Below, in pieces: positions 43,232-51,882 of a stretch of DNA of 64,000 nt (positions are counted from its first letter, which is position 1; every line of letters starts with the position of its first letter). The notes beneath the pieces were generated by a model, which did not search any database, was not told the origin of the DNA, and worked only from the letters and a program-made list of their open reading frames with translations. Origin of the DNA: Victivallales bacterium (GTDB taxonomy: Bacteria > Verrucomicrobiota > Lentisphaeria > Oligosphaerales > Oligosphaeraceae); contig JAFXUD010000042.1 in assembly GCA_017535315.1 (NCBI GenBank), positions 1 through 64,000 on the forward strand. The letters run 5' to 3'. The translations under genes were made by a program, and so were the position numbers.

Positions 43232-43918
43232 CTATGCGAGAAGGGAGAAGGAGAATGATTCCAGGTCGTCTAACGACAAATCTGGTTGGCAATGTTCGTT
43301 GTCTGATGATTCTGTCTTTTCGGCTTTGTGGTTGGATGTGCGGGTCAGCGCCACGCAGATCATGCCCGCGTTCTTGGCGGAGGCGATGCCCGCGGGCGCG
43401 TCCTCGAAGACGATGCATTGTGAGGGGTGGGCGCCTAGCAACCGTGCGCCCGCGAGGTAGCCGTCTGGTGCTGGTTTCCCATTCGGATAGTCGTCACCTC
43501 CAACGTATCCTGCCACCAACGAGCGAATGCCCAGCTTGTCGATGACGGCGGCAATGCGCTCCCGTGTGGAGCCTGATACAATTCCAATGGTATATCCCTC
43601 GTTTGCCAATCGTTTCAGCAAGGAGACGGAACCTTGGATGGAGATGTCCCGCGTCGCCGTTACCTTCTCGTAGTAGGGGACGGTGAAGGCTTCCATTTCC
43701 TGGATGGTCGTATAGACTTCGGGCCAGCATGTGTGAATATCATGGAAGATATCCTTCCAGGCGCGTCCATATTCGATACGGGTAATCTCCTCGGTCGAGA
43801 GGGCAATGCCTTTGGCGGCAAGGGCGGCTTGTATGGCTTCGATCCAGATGGTTTCCGAATCGATGAGGGTACCATCCATGTCAAAGAGGACTGTGGTTAT
43901 TGCGTCAGAACGGTGCAT
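43232..43918 (-). CDS. HAD-superfamily sugar phosphatase/phosphoglucomutase-like
   Basis: This 228-residue protein has motif I FDMDGTLID (about 12-20), motif II VSGST (about 111), the lysine in NGKPAPDGY (about 145) and motif III VFEDAPAG (about 164). The cap region resembles beta-phosphoglucomutase. It dephosphorylates or isomerises sugar phosphates. It overlaps the nucleotidyltransferase gene by 14 bp and precedes cysNC, so it belongs to the same pathway. The ATG at 43918 is used; longer openings run over the neighbour gene. Confidence 0.85.
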   Translation of the reverse strand: MHRSDAITTVLFDMDGTLIDSETIWIEAIQAALAAKGIALSTEEITRIEYGRAWKDIFHDIHTCWPEVYTTIQEMEAFTVPYYEKVTATRDISIQGSVSLLKRLANEGYTIGIVSGSTRERIAAVIDKLGIRSLVAGYVGGDDYPNGKPAPDGYLAGARLLGAHPSQCIVFEDAPAGIASAKNAGMICVALTRTSNHKAEKTESSDNEHCQPDLSLDDLESFSFSLLA

Positions 43919-44642
43919 GATAGGAATGTTGCGCAAAGTCGTAACTTTCGAGATTGCCGATGTCGTAGCGCCGACCAGGCATCTCCATGGCGTGTACGGG
44001 TGAGACGGTGCTGAGCCAGGCGATGTAGCTTCCAGGTGCATCATAGCCGCAGCCTGCCGCCAGACCTTCCTTGACCTTCGCCACATCTTCCTTCACAAAG
44101 TAGTAGAATGGAGGACAGCACCAGTGGCTGGCGGGTTCTGCAGGCTTCTCCGTCATGGAGATGATTCTGTCGTTTGCGTTGATGGTGGCGACACCTGATT
44201 TGCGCAGGCGGGCGATGTCTGCCTCCCAGTAACGCATCACGCAGGAGGTCTTCTTGCGACGTGTATAGTCGAGGAAGGTTTGTAGGCTGAAATCGAGGAG
44301 ATTGTCTCCCGCGACGACGAGTAGTTCTTCGTCTAGCTTGTACGTCTCAATGGCGAGTGCGATGTCGCGCACGGCACCGATGCGATTTTCGTTGGAAGTG
44401 GTGCCGTCATCGATGATGGCGATGGCACCGTTGTGGTGCATCGTGGACCAGTCATGAAAATGGTGGGCGAACTTGTGGTTTGAGACGGCGATGAATTGGT
44501 CAATGATGCCACTACGCTTCAAGTCGTCGATAAGCCAGTCGAGAATGCTTTTCCCTTGTATTTCCAGAAGGGGCTTCGGGAAGTTTTCCGTGAGAGGGTA
44601 GAGGCGGGTTGCATAGCCTGCGGCAAGGAAGAGGCATTTCAT
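43905..44642 (-). CDS. NDP-sugar pyrophosphorylase-like nucleotidyltransferase
   Basis: This 245-residue enzyme has the nucleotidyltransferase signature LFLAAGYATRLYPLTENFPK (4-23), VAGDNLLDF (about 102) and WDPxx-less end with DIGNLESYD (about 232). It would join NTP and a sugar 1-phosphate. The kinase gene upstream encodes a likely sugar-1-kinase, so the product may be a UDP-sugar. AGGAAAAC precedes ATG 44642. It overlaps the HAD gene. Confidence 0.88.
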   Translation of the reverse strand: MKCLFLAAGYATRLYPLTENFPKPLLEIQGKSILDWLIDDLKRSGIIDQFIAVSNHKFAHHFHDWSTMHHNGAIAIIDDGTTSNENRIGAVRDIALAIETYKLDEELLVVAGDNLLDFSLQTFLDYTRRKKTSCVMRYWEADIARLRKSGVATINANDRIISMTEKPAEPASHWCCPPFYYFVKEDVAKVKEGLAAGCGYDAPGSYIAWLSTVSPVHAMEMPGRRYDIGNLESYDFAQHSYHAPF

Positions 44643-44749
44643 TTTTAGTTTTCCTGTTGGTAGGTAGTTCCAATTATTGTTCAAATAGATGCTATTCCAA
44701 CATTATGATGGCTGCCTTCGGGTAGCTCACCCTGAAACTGGACTAGAAA

Positions 44750-45937
44750 TCAATTTGAACCATAATTGGAATTGAGACCGTCGGCTGTGTCACAGATGTG
44801 GACAGAGAACTTGCCTGTCAGTTCGGGATAGACTTTCAAGTACTCGTGTGTGAGCTTCTCTGCGATGCTTGCTGCGGCGTCAGGGCAGATGATGGCCATG
44901 CAACAGCCCTTGAAGCCCGCACCCGAAAAACGTCCGCCGAGGATGCCCTCTGTCTTTACCATGATGTCATAGATGGTTTTCATTTGAGGGCATCCCGTTT
45001 CCCAGTAGTCGATGGTGGAGCGTCCGCTCTCGAAGCAGATTCTGCCGAACTCTTCGATGTCGCCCTTTTTCCAGGCGGCGACGGCCTGTTCGACGCGATT
45101 CATCTCGCCATAACAGTGCTCGGCGCGGCGTCGCCAGGGAAGTGGGAGGCGGTCTTTGTACGCATCGAACACCTCCTGCGGGATGTCGCGCAGGTTGGTT
45201 TCGACTAGATTGCCGTATGGAAGCCCTGCGTATGCGAGCAGTGCATAACCAGCGCTGCGGCACTCATCGACACGCATGTTGTACCGTGTGCCCGCGAGTG
45301 CCCTGTCGAGCCCAGAGAAGAAGATGGCGATTTTGAAGGGATGCATGTTGGCAGGGCGTGGGAAGTTCATCCAGACGGAGGTTTTGGTGTCAAGCCAGAG
45401 CAGGTTGTCCTTTTTGCAGAGGACTTCGCAACTTTGGTCAAGCGTACCGCAGTTGACTCCGACGTACTGGTTTTCGGCCTTTTGCGCCAGCTCAATCATC
45501 GTGCCTGGTGGGATTTGCAGCTCGTTCACGCGGCAGAGTGCCTGCAAGAACGCGAGGATGACGGCGGCGGAGGAGGATATCCCACCCGTGGGCAGTGTCC
45601 CCTCTATGACACCTGTCAGACCACGCTTCAACGGATAGTGTTTGTTCAGCACGAGAGCGGCTCCGCGAAGGTGGTCTGCCCAGTCGTTCTGCTTTTGCTT
45701 GGGTATTTCCGAAATGCGGAACTGGTAGGGAGTGTCGAAGTTCAGCGACTGCAATTCAATCGTATCGTCGCTTTGCGGGGTGTACGCAACATGTATTCCT
45801 CGGTCAAGCGCAAAGCCTGTCACCTTGCCGCGTTGGTGGTCGATATGCGCTCCCACGGGACAGACACGGTAGGGACAAAAGGAGATGCTCTCTGGTTCTG
45901 TATGGTAGAGCTCTTTGTATTTTTCTGTCGCGTTCAT
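44750..45937 (-). CDS. Galacturonokinase-like GHMP sugar kinase
   Basis: This 395-residue kinase is of the galactokinase branch: LPTGGISSSAA (115-125) is the GHMP ATP loop and the catalytic Asp167 lies in NCGTLDQS. The sugar-site motif is CPYRVCPVGAHIDHQ (21-35), not the galactokinase GRVNLIGEHTDY. The form YRxCPxGAHIDHQ is what I recall from plant galacturonokinase; hence D-galacturonate, rather than galactose, is the suggested substrate, giving GalA-1-phosphate. That memory is not checked. The next genes would turn it into an NDP-sugar. Confidence 0.72.
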   Translation of the reverse strand: MNATEKYKELYHTEPESISFCPYRVCPVGAHIDHQRGKVTGFALDRGIHVAYTPQSDDTIELQSLNFDTPYQFRISEIPKQKQNDWADHLRGAALVLNKHYPLKRGLTGVIEGTLPTGGISSSAAVILAFLQALCRVNELQIPPGTMIELAQKAENQYVGVNCGTLDQSCEVLCKKDNLLWLDTKTSVWMNFPRPANMHPFKIAIFFSGLDRALAGTRYNMRVDECRSAGYALLAYAGLPYGNLVETNLRDIPQEVFDAYKDRLPLPWRRRAEHCYGEMNRVEQAVAAWKKGDIEEFGRICFESGRSTIDYWETGCPQMKTIYDIMVKTEGILGGRFSGAGFKGCCMAIICPDAAASIAEKLTHEYLKVYPELTGKFSVHICDTADGLNSNYGSN

Positions 45938-45975
45938 TTGGATAAAAAGGGAGGTAAGCTCAAAGTTTGATGGGC

Positions 45976-46740
45976 TTACTTTTTAAGATTGGCCAAGAAG
46001 GTTTGTGTGCGTGGGTTTTGGGGATGCAGGATGACATCATCAGGTTTGCCTTCCTCCACAATGACGCCGCCAGCCATGAAAATCACCCTGTCAGCCACGT
46101 TTCGAGCAAACTCGATTTCGTGCGTGACAATCATCATGGTGATGCGGAGGGAGGCAAGCTTGCGTATGGTCTTCAATATTTCATTGGTGAGTTCGGGGTC
46201 CAATGCGGAGGTCGGCTCGTCGAAGAAGACCATTTCGGGCTTGTTGATGAGGGCGCGTGCGATGGAGACGCGCTGTTGCTGGCCGCCTGAGAGTTGGTAG
46301 GGATAGGCGTTCTCCTTGTCCGCCAGGCCTATCTCGCGCAGTAGATTTCGTGCCTCTTCGATGACGGCCTGCTTGTCGCGCTTCTGGACGCAGATGGGGG
46401 CGTCGGTGATGTTCTTGAGGACGGTATAGTGCGGAAAGAGATTGAAGTTCTGGAAGACCAGCCCGAACATCCTGCGCAGGTCACGAAGTTTTTGTTGGGA
46501 GGCATAGACGCTTTTGTTGAGGCTTGCATCATGCTGGCAGACGTATTCCCCGCAATAGGAGAGGGAACCAGTGTCCATGGTTTCAAGCATGGTTGCGCAG
46601 CGTAGCAAGGTGGATTTCCCCGAGCCTGAAGGGCCGATGACGGCGACGATTTCGCCTTTGGAGACTTTCAGCGAGATATCCTTCAGGACACTCAGGGAGC
46701 CAAAGCTTTTGGAGAGGTGTTCAATGGTCAGGACGTTCAT
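45976..46740 (-). CDS. Polar amino acid ABC transporter ATPase
   Basis: This 254-residue ATPase has Walker A GPSGSGKST (33-41), signature LSGGQQQRVSIARAL (about 147-161) and Walker B MVFFDEPTSALDPE (about 168-181), as in GlnQ/HisP-type importers. It powers uptake by the permease (11 bp upstream) and binding protein of the same set. Confidence 0.93.
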   Translation of the reverse strand: MNVLTIEHLSKSFGSLSVLKDISLKVSKGEIVAVIGPSGSGKSTLLRCATMLETMDTGSLSYCGEYVCQHDASLNKSVYASQQKLRDLRRMFGLVFQNFNLFPHYTVLKNITDAPICVQKRDKQAVIEEARNLLREIGLADKENAYPYQLSGGQQQRVSIARALINKPEMVFFDEPTSALDPELTNEILKTIRKLASLRITMMIVTHEIEFARNVADRVIFMAGGVIVEEGKPDDVILHPQNPRTQTFLANLKK

Positions 46741-46751
46741 GCTTGCCTCCG

Positions 46752-47387
46752 TTATCTGTAGTAGTTCAACGCTTTTTCCAACTGCTCCATAAGATAGGCA
46801 ACGATGAAGTTGAAAACATAGTAGAAGATGCCAGCTGCGATGAGAGGCATCATAGAGGTCTGCGCCGAGGAGAGCTGTCTGGCGATGGTGAACATCTCAA
46901 GCACGGAGATGGTGGAGGAGAGGGAGGTGTCTTTTACAAGCGTGATGACCTCGTTGGTAACTGGCGGGATAATGCGCTTGATGACCTGGGGCATGATGAT
47001 CTTGAAGAAGGTCTGGCATTTGGTGTAGCCCAGAACATGCGCTGCCTCATACTGGCCAATCGGAATGGATTCGATGCCCGCACGATAGATTTCCGCAAAA
47101 TAAGCGGCGTAGTTGATGGAGAAGGCAATGATGACCGCTATGAAACGGTAGTTGCTGGAGAGTGGTATCTTGAAGATATAATAGGGGCCGAAATAGACCA
47201 CCATGATCTGGAGCATCAGCGGCGTACCACGCATGATGGAGATGAATATCTTGGTGGGGATGTTCAAGAAACCTCGCTTGGACATGCGGCCTAAAGATAT
47301 CACCAGCCCAAGCGGCAGCGCAAACACCAGGGTCAGCAGGAAGATGGCGATGGAGGTGACAAGACCAGAGAGCAGATCCAGTAGCAT
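46752..47387 (-). CDS. Polar amino acid ABC transporter permease
   Basis: This 211-residue permease has five helices and the EAA-type loop EAAHVLGYTKCQTFFKIIMPQV (split: EAAHVLGYTK near 122, FFKIIMPQ near 133). It fits the HisM/GlnP family, with one subunit forming a homodimer. The gap to the binding-protein gene is filled by a family C repeat. Confidence 0.9.
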   Translation of the reverse strand: MLLDLLSGLVTSIAIFLLTLVFALPLGLVISLGRMSKRGFLNIPTKIFISIMRGTPLMLQIMVVYFGPYYIFKIPLSSNYRFIAVIIAFSINYAAYFAEIYRAGIESIPIGQYEAAHVLGYTKCQTFFKIIMPQVIKRIIPPVTNEVITLVKDTSLSSTISVLEMFTIARQLSSAQTSMMPLIAAGIFYYVFNFIVAYLMEQLEKALNYYR

Positions 47388-47404
47388 TGTAGGAAACAGG
47401 GAAA

Positions 47405-47530
47405 GGAGGGTAGGGGGACTGTTCTGTGCCCGCCGCTCTTAGCGGCGGGGGTTAACCGCAGGGCTAGGCCCTGCGCACAGGACAGGGGGCTAGGGTGGCC
47501 AGTTCCTTGCCTGCCGCTAAGCGGCATGGA
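47405..47530. repeat. Stem-loop repeat, family C copy 4
   Basis: Three stems: CCGCCGCTCTTAGCGGCGG, CGCAGGGCTAGGCCCTGCG and TGCCGCTAAGCGGCA, with TTCTGTGCCCGCCGCT and GCGCACAGGACAG words of the family. It lies inside the transporter operon between binding protein and permease, so it could lower permease expression relative to the binding protein. Confidence 0.85.
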
Positions 47531-47537
47531 GAGCTTG

Positions 47538-48317
47538 TCAGGGCTTGATGATGAGGACATCCTTGCCGTCGAAGTACTTCTTGGAGATTTCGACGGCAGC
47601 ACCGTCGGCGACCATACCCTTCAATGTGCTCTGAACCTTATCGCGGAGGGCGGTGTTACCCTTCTTGAAGCCGATGCCATATTGTTCGGACATGATGTTC
47701 TCGTCAAGGATGGCAAACTTGTCGCCCGTATCGGCGATTTTTGCCTTGGCAACGCCGATGTCAACGGCGACGGCGTCAACGGCGCCGCTTTCCAGCTCCA
47801 TCATCGCGGAGACGTAGTTGCTGGAGATGACAATCTTCTTGAAGGTCTTACCGAGGTCAGCTTTGTCACCGCCTTCCTGGAGGGCTTTGAGGACGGGGGT
47901 GTCGGTCTGGGCAGCAACAACCTTGCCTGCGAGGTCGGCGAGGGTCTTGACGGGGGAGTCCTTCTTGACCATCACGACCTGGGAGTTGTCAACATAGGCC
48001 TCGGTCCATTCATACTCGTTTTCGCGGCCATTGATGGTGAAGCCGTTCCAGATGCAGTCGATGGAACCAGAGTTGAGTTCCATGTCTTTGCTGTCCCAGT
48101 TAATGGGCTTCTTCACGAGAGTCCAGCCATTGCGTTTGGCAACTTCTTCGGCCAGTTCCAAGTCGAAGCCAGTGTATTCACCTGTCTTCTCGTCCTTGAA
48201 ACCGTAGGGTGGGAACTCGGCGTCGAAGCCTACTGTGAAGGTGTTCGATTGTTTTTTTGCGCATCCTGTGAAGGTGCAGAGAAGTGCCAGGGCGACAACT
48301 GCGAGGAGCTTTTTCAT
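47538..48317 (-). CDS. Amino acid ABC transporter substrate-binding lipoprotein
   Basis: This 259-residue lipoprotein has a signal peptide with lipobox FTGC (Cys about 19) and the SBP_bac_3 fold: FTVGFDAEFPPYGF near 27-40, YTGFDLELAEEVA near 48, and GSIDCIWNGFTI near 80. Acidic/aromatic site residues suit a polar amino acid. ATG 48317 has AAGGA 10 bp upstream; an ATG two codons earlier is too close to it. Confidence 0.92.
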   Translation of the reverse strand: MKKLLAVVALALLCTFTGCAKKQSNTFTVGFDAEFPPYGFKDEKTGEYTGFDLELAEEVAKRNGWTLVKKPINWDSKDMELNSGSIDCIWNGFTINGRENEYEWTEAYVDNSQVVMVKKDSPVKTLADLAGKVVAAQTDTPVLKALQEGGDKADLGKTFKKIVISSNYVSAMMELESGAVDAVAVDIGVAKAKIADTGDKFAILDENIMSEQYGIGFKKGNTALRDKVQSTLKGMVADGAAVEISKKYFDGKDVLIIKP

Positions 48318-48356
48318 GATCATTCCTTATTTTATGGTTTACTTGATGTAAAAATC

Positions 48357-48908
48357 CTATATTTCGTTTGTTTTGCTAAAGATTGCCTGGTGGCGGAGTT
48401 CCACAGTTAAGCCATACTCTTCCATGGCGATTTGGAGGCCCTTCTTGAGCTTGGCGACGTTGGTTCCGTCGGGCAGCTTCACGAGAAACATCATGATGTA
48501 GTTGCCCTGGTCGTTTTTGGAGGCCAAGTCGATGATGTTTATCTGTTTGAGCTTCAGATAGCTGGAGAGGGCGGCGACCAGGCCGACGTCATCGGGGCCT
48601 GTGGCGGTGAGGACGTAGAGGTTCGAGGAGTCCTCGTGGTCATCGGGTGCATTGTCTGTGTTTTCGTAGGGGAGCACGCCGATTTCAAAGGAGGATAGGC
48701 CCTTCACTGCATGGAGAGCCTTGCGCAGGGCCTCCTCCTCGGTCCCGTCTGGGAAGGTGGCTAGAAGCAACATGGTGAAGTAACCCTTCATAACGGTCTG
48801 GCTTAGGTCTTCCAGATTGCCATGAAGGGATTTGATGGCCCCCGTCACATCGGCAATGATGCCGACGCGGTCGTGGGACATGACGGATATCATGTAGGGT
48901 TTGGACAT
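48357..48908 (-). CDS. Double-ACT-domain protein (GcvR-like)
   Basis: This 183-residue protein has two ACT domains (about 5-80 and 97-175): YMISVMSHDRVGIIADVTGAI and LYVLTATGPDDVGLVAALSSYL are the ligand-binding starts of each. Proteins of this shape resemble GcvR and bind amino acids to control transcription or enzyme activity; no DNA-binding part is visible. It lies between L-rhamnose isomerase (7 bp) and the amino-acid binding protein, so it may sense amino acids for either. Confidence 0.8.
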   Translation of the reverse strand: MSKPYMISVMSHDRVGIIADVTGAIKSLHGNLEDLSQTVMKGYFTMLLLATFPDGTEEEALRKALHAVKGLSSFEIGVLPYENTDNAPDDHEDSSNLYVLTATGPDDVGLVAALSSYLKLKQINIIDLASKNDQGNYIMMFLVKLPDGTNVAKLKKGLQIAMEEYGLTVELRHQAIFSKTNEI

Positions 48909-48915
48909 GATGCAA

Positions 48916-50208
48916 TCAGCGTTTCTTAATGACCTTGCGGTCGTAGTCAATCATATCGTTCAGCCAGGCGGCGCCAGCGGGGACGCCCTGCGAGAGGCAG
49001 AACATGTTCCAGACGGCTCCCAACGGATAGGTCTTGAGCTCTTCCAGGAGGGCGAGCTTGACAGCGCCATCGTTGGCGGCCTCGTAGTCGGCCATGAGCT
49101 TGGAGGGTTCCAGGAGGGCGGCCAGGATTGCTTTCTGGGTGGCGCGCGTGCCAATCACCCATGCGGCGATGCGGTTGATGCTGGCATCAAAGAAGTCGAG
49201 GGCGATGTTGACGCTCTTCAGGAAGTTGCCGCGGACAACCTGCTGGAAGAGGCAGCGCAGATCATCGTTCAGGATGACGACGTGGTCGGAATCCCAGCGG
49301 ATGCCGCGGCTGACATGGAGCAGAAGCTCTTTCTTGAAGTTGAGGATGGAGGAAATCTTGTCGTAGATGTTTTCGGTAGGGTGGAAGTGGCCCATGTCCA
49401 GGCAGACCATGATGTCTTTGTGTGTCATGGCATAGCCCATGAAGAACTCATGGGAGCCGACCACGTAGTCTTCGGAGCCAAGACCGAAAAGCTTGGATTC
49501 AACGGCGTCCTTGCAATATTTGGGGTTGACCTTCTCCACGAAGATTTCATCAAGGGATTGAGCCATAAGCTTGCGTGGGGTGAGCCTGTCGATGGGCTGG
49601 TCCTTGGCACCGTCTGGCATCCAGTGGTTGACGACGGCAGGGCAGCCCTGGTTCTTGCCAAACGCCTCGGCGATGCGGCGGCAGGCCTTGTCGTGGTTAA
49701 TCCAGAACTTGCGGATTTCGGGGTCGGGGTTGGAGAGGGTGTAGCCTGAGTTGGCTTTCGGGTGTGCAAAGAAGGTGGGGTTGAAGTCGAGTGCGACCTT
49801 GTTGGCTTTCGACCATTTCATCCACTTGGTGAAGTGCTTGGGTGCGATGGCGTCGCGGTCAACGACCTTGCCGTCGGTCTCCGCATAGATGGCATGAAGG
49901 TTGAAGCGCTTCGTGCCAGGGATGAGGGAGAGTGCCTTCTCTGCGTCCTTTCGGAGCATGTCGGCGTTCATGGCGGGACCTGGGTAGTTGCCAATGGCCA
50001 TGATGCCGCCGCCAGAGACTTCGCCTTCGTGGACTTCAAAGCCCTTGACGTCGTCGCCCTGCCAGCAGTGCAGGGAGATAGGGGTGGCCTGGAGGGTGGC
50101 GATGGCCTTGTCGGTGTCAATGCCCAGCACTTTGTATTGCGCCTTTGCACAATCGTATGCTTTTTCAATCTGTTCTTTCGTCGGAGCCGTGAATGGGGCT
50201 TTTGCCAT
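48916..50208 (-). CDS. rhaA: L-rhamnose isomerase
   Basis: This 430-residue metal enzyme converts L-rhamnose to L-rhamnulose. It has the family start SLHCWQGDDVKGFE (46-59), the metal-site run near KVALDFNPTFFAHPKANSGYTLSNPD (split: ALDFNPTFFAHPK near 137), DMGHFHPTE near 271 and SRGIRWDSDHVV near 301. The length fits the E. coli type. No rhaB or rhaD is adjacent; the PHP-like gene is upstream by 112 bp. Start is ATG with GGAACACC upstream. Confidence 0.95.
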   Translation of the reverse strand: MAKAPFTAPTKEQIEKAYDCAKAQYKVLGIDTDKAIATLQATPISLHCWQGDDVKGFEVHEGEVSGGGIMAIGNYPGPAMNADMLRKDAEKALSLIPGTKRFNLHAIYAETDGKVVDRDAIAPKHFTKWMKWSKANKVALDFNPTFFAHPKANSGYTLSNPDPEIRKFWINHDKACRRIAEAFGKNQGCPAVVNHWMPDGAKDQPIDRLTPRKLMAQSLDEIFVEKVNPKYCKDAVESKLFGLGSEDYVVGSHEFFMGYAMTHKDIMVCLDMGHFHPTENIYDKISSILNFKKELLLHVSRGIRWDSDHVVILNDDLRCLFQQVVRGNFLKSVNIALDFFDASINRIAAWVIGTRATQKAILAALLEPSKLMADYEAANDGAVKLALLEELKTYPLGAVWNMFCLSQGVPAGAAWLNDMIDYDRKVIKKR

Positions 50209-50295
50209 AGTGGTGTTCCTGTTGGTTTTTATGTGAAAGATTGTGGAAGACAGTTCCTTGGGTGATTTGATTGTTGCGGTTACCCCCGTTTTTCG

Positions 50296-50315
50296 ACGAC
50301 GTGGCCGTCGTCGTT
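50296..50315. terminator. Hairpin after PHP-like gene
   Basis: CGACGACG/CGTCGTCG forms an 8-bp stem with TGGC loop and then an A-rich/T-rich end. It lies just after the stop of the PHP-like gene. A partial terminator before rhaA is possible. Confidence 0.45.
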
Positions 50316-50320
50316 ACCCC

Positions 50321-51664
50321 CTAGTCCCAAGAACCTTGTGCTGCTGCGTAGCTGATGGTGGAGAAGGCTTTTTCTGGACCCATCTCCTTCAGATCGTCAA
50401 GTTGCTTCAAGGTCGGGCAGGGGAGGGCTCCTACGGAGGCGAAGAAGCTGTTGCGAGCCTTCTTGTTCTTGAATATAGTGTCGCATTTGGCATCTGTCAA
50501 GGAAAGGTCTGCAAAACGGAGGAGGCGCGTATGGCCGACGAAGACGGCGGCATCGTGGTTGAAGAGCTGGAGGTAAGGGGAGAGTTCGGGGCTGTCGAAG
50601 CCATCGACGAGGCGCTGGCCAGGCTTGTTGCCTTCCGTGCCGACGTTGATGGGCATGTCCAGAGCCTGCGCGGCCTTGACATACGCGGCGAGAGCAGCGG
50701 TCTTGCGTGCTTTGACGGCATCGTCCTTGAAATTCCAGTTGCGGTCAGGGATGATGTTGACAGCCTGCACACCCTTGGCTGCGAGGCATTCCAACTGAGC
50801 GACGGGATCTTTTTCGCCGTCGCTGTCGCCGTCGAGCCAGGCGGTCATGGGGATAGCACGGCAGTCGAGGATGAAGCGGATGACGGTTTCCAGGGGCGGG
50901 AAGGAAGCCTCTGTTGGCTTTTCGTAGCCGATGCCACCGCGCTTGATGAGCTTGCCACGCAGGAATTCATTGAAGGCATTGGTGTTTTGCGCTTTGGCGA
51001 CGGTTTCCGCGATGTCAGTGCCGAAGAGCGCTGCCCAGGCTTGGGCAGCCTTTTCAACAGAACCGCAGGCTTTGACGGCGAGTGCGTTGTAGGCGGCGAT
51101 GATATGGCGCTCTGTGGCATTGCCCTTGGGCGTCAACGGCAGCACGTCTCGATCATAGTCCAACTGGAATTCCGTAAGCTTGGCGTTGATGCGCTGGATG
51201 ACGGCCCTATTGCGTGCGTGCGAGGAGGTGAGCATGGCAGAGAGCGTCTTTTCAGCGTCCGAGCCAGGCGTTGGCCTGTTGACGAAGCCCATCCCCATAA
51301 AGTAGAAGACGCCGTTTTCACCAGGGGAATTGATGTCGCAGTTGGCGTATTCCTTGAAGAATACGCGGCTTTCCATGGCGACGGCGGAGCGGAGGCGGAA
51401 GAGGTCGGCGGCCTCCAGGAACTCCTCCATGCCCTCCAGAACATCAAAGTCGCAGATGGCTGCGGAGTAGAGGCCAAGCTTCTTCATCTCGTAGGCGATG
51501 CGGGAGGGGGACCACCCCTCGCCATTGTAGGAGAAGAAGGTGTGCAGGTGCATGTTCACCCACTGGTTTTCAGCGGGAAACGCAGCTATAGATGCGAGCT
51601 GCTCACGGGCGTCCTTACGTTCCGCTGGATTAAAGGAGGACAATGTTTCAACGAGTTCTGCCAT
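50321..51664 (-). CDS. PHP-domain-like protein with altered metal motif
   Basis: This 447-residue protein has a PHP-like start NMHLHTFFSYNGEGWSP (37-52) with His39 and His41. The second motif reads AICDFDVLEG (69-78), where PHP proteins usually have a DHD; here Phe73 replaces His. Glu98 in VAMESRVF would be the third ligand. The C-terminal 270 residues are mixed alpha/beta. PHP enzymes hydrolyse phosphoesters; loss of the His could change or end that. It lies upstream of rhaA, so a role in sugar phosphate handling is possible. Confidence 0.7.
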   Translation of the reverse strand: MAELVETLSSFNPAERKDAREQLASIAAFPAENQWVNMHLHTFFSYNGEGWSPSRIAYEMKKLGLYSAAICDFDVLEGMEEFLEAADLFRLRSAVAMESRVFFKEYANCDINSPGENGVFYFMGMGFVNRPTPGSDAEKTLSAMLTSSHARNRAVIQRINAKLTEFQLDYDRDVLPLTPKGNATERHIIAAYNALAVKACGSVEKAAQAWAALFGTDIAETVAKAQNTNAFNEFLRGKLIKRGGIGYEKPTEASFPPLETVIRFILDCRAIPMTAWLDGDSDGEKDPVAQLECLAAKGVQAVNIIPDRNWNFKDDAVKARKTAALAAYVKAAQALDMPINVGTEGNKPGQRLVDGFDSPELSPYLQLFNHDAAVFVGHTRLLRFADLSLTDAKCDTIFKNKKARNSFFASVGALPCPTLKQLDDLKEMGPEKAFSTISYAAAQGSWD

Positions 51665-51713
51665 AATTGGGTTCCTGGGGGATTATATGGAACGTAGATA
51701 CAGTGCAAAGGCG

Positions 51714-51800
51714 AAAAGACGGGCGGGACAAGCGGGACAAGCGGGACAGAACAAGGTGCTGTCGCTCTTGTCGCTCTCGTCGCGCCCGTCCTTTTACGCA
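51714..51800. repeat. Family A copy 4
   Basis: GACAAGCGG-type 9-mers (51719-51746) face TGTCGCTCT-type units (51760-51795) around the short loop GAACAAGGTGC. Terminal inverted repeats as in copies 2 and 3 are not seen. It lies between an EF-G-like gene and the PHP-like gene. Confidence 0.7.
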
Positions 51801-51882
51801 GGTGCTGTCACGCAAGCCTAGTGCAAGCACTAGAGGCAATAGCAAGATGTTTTTGCAACAGCCTCTATGTATTTGAAGAGGG

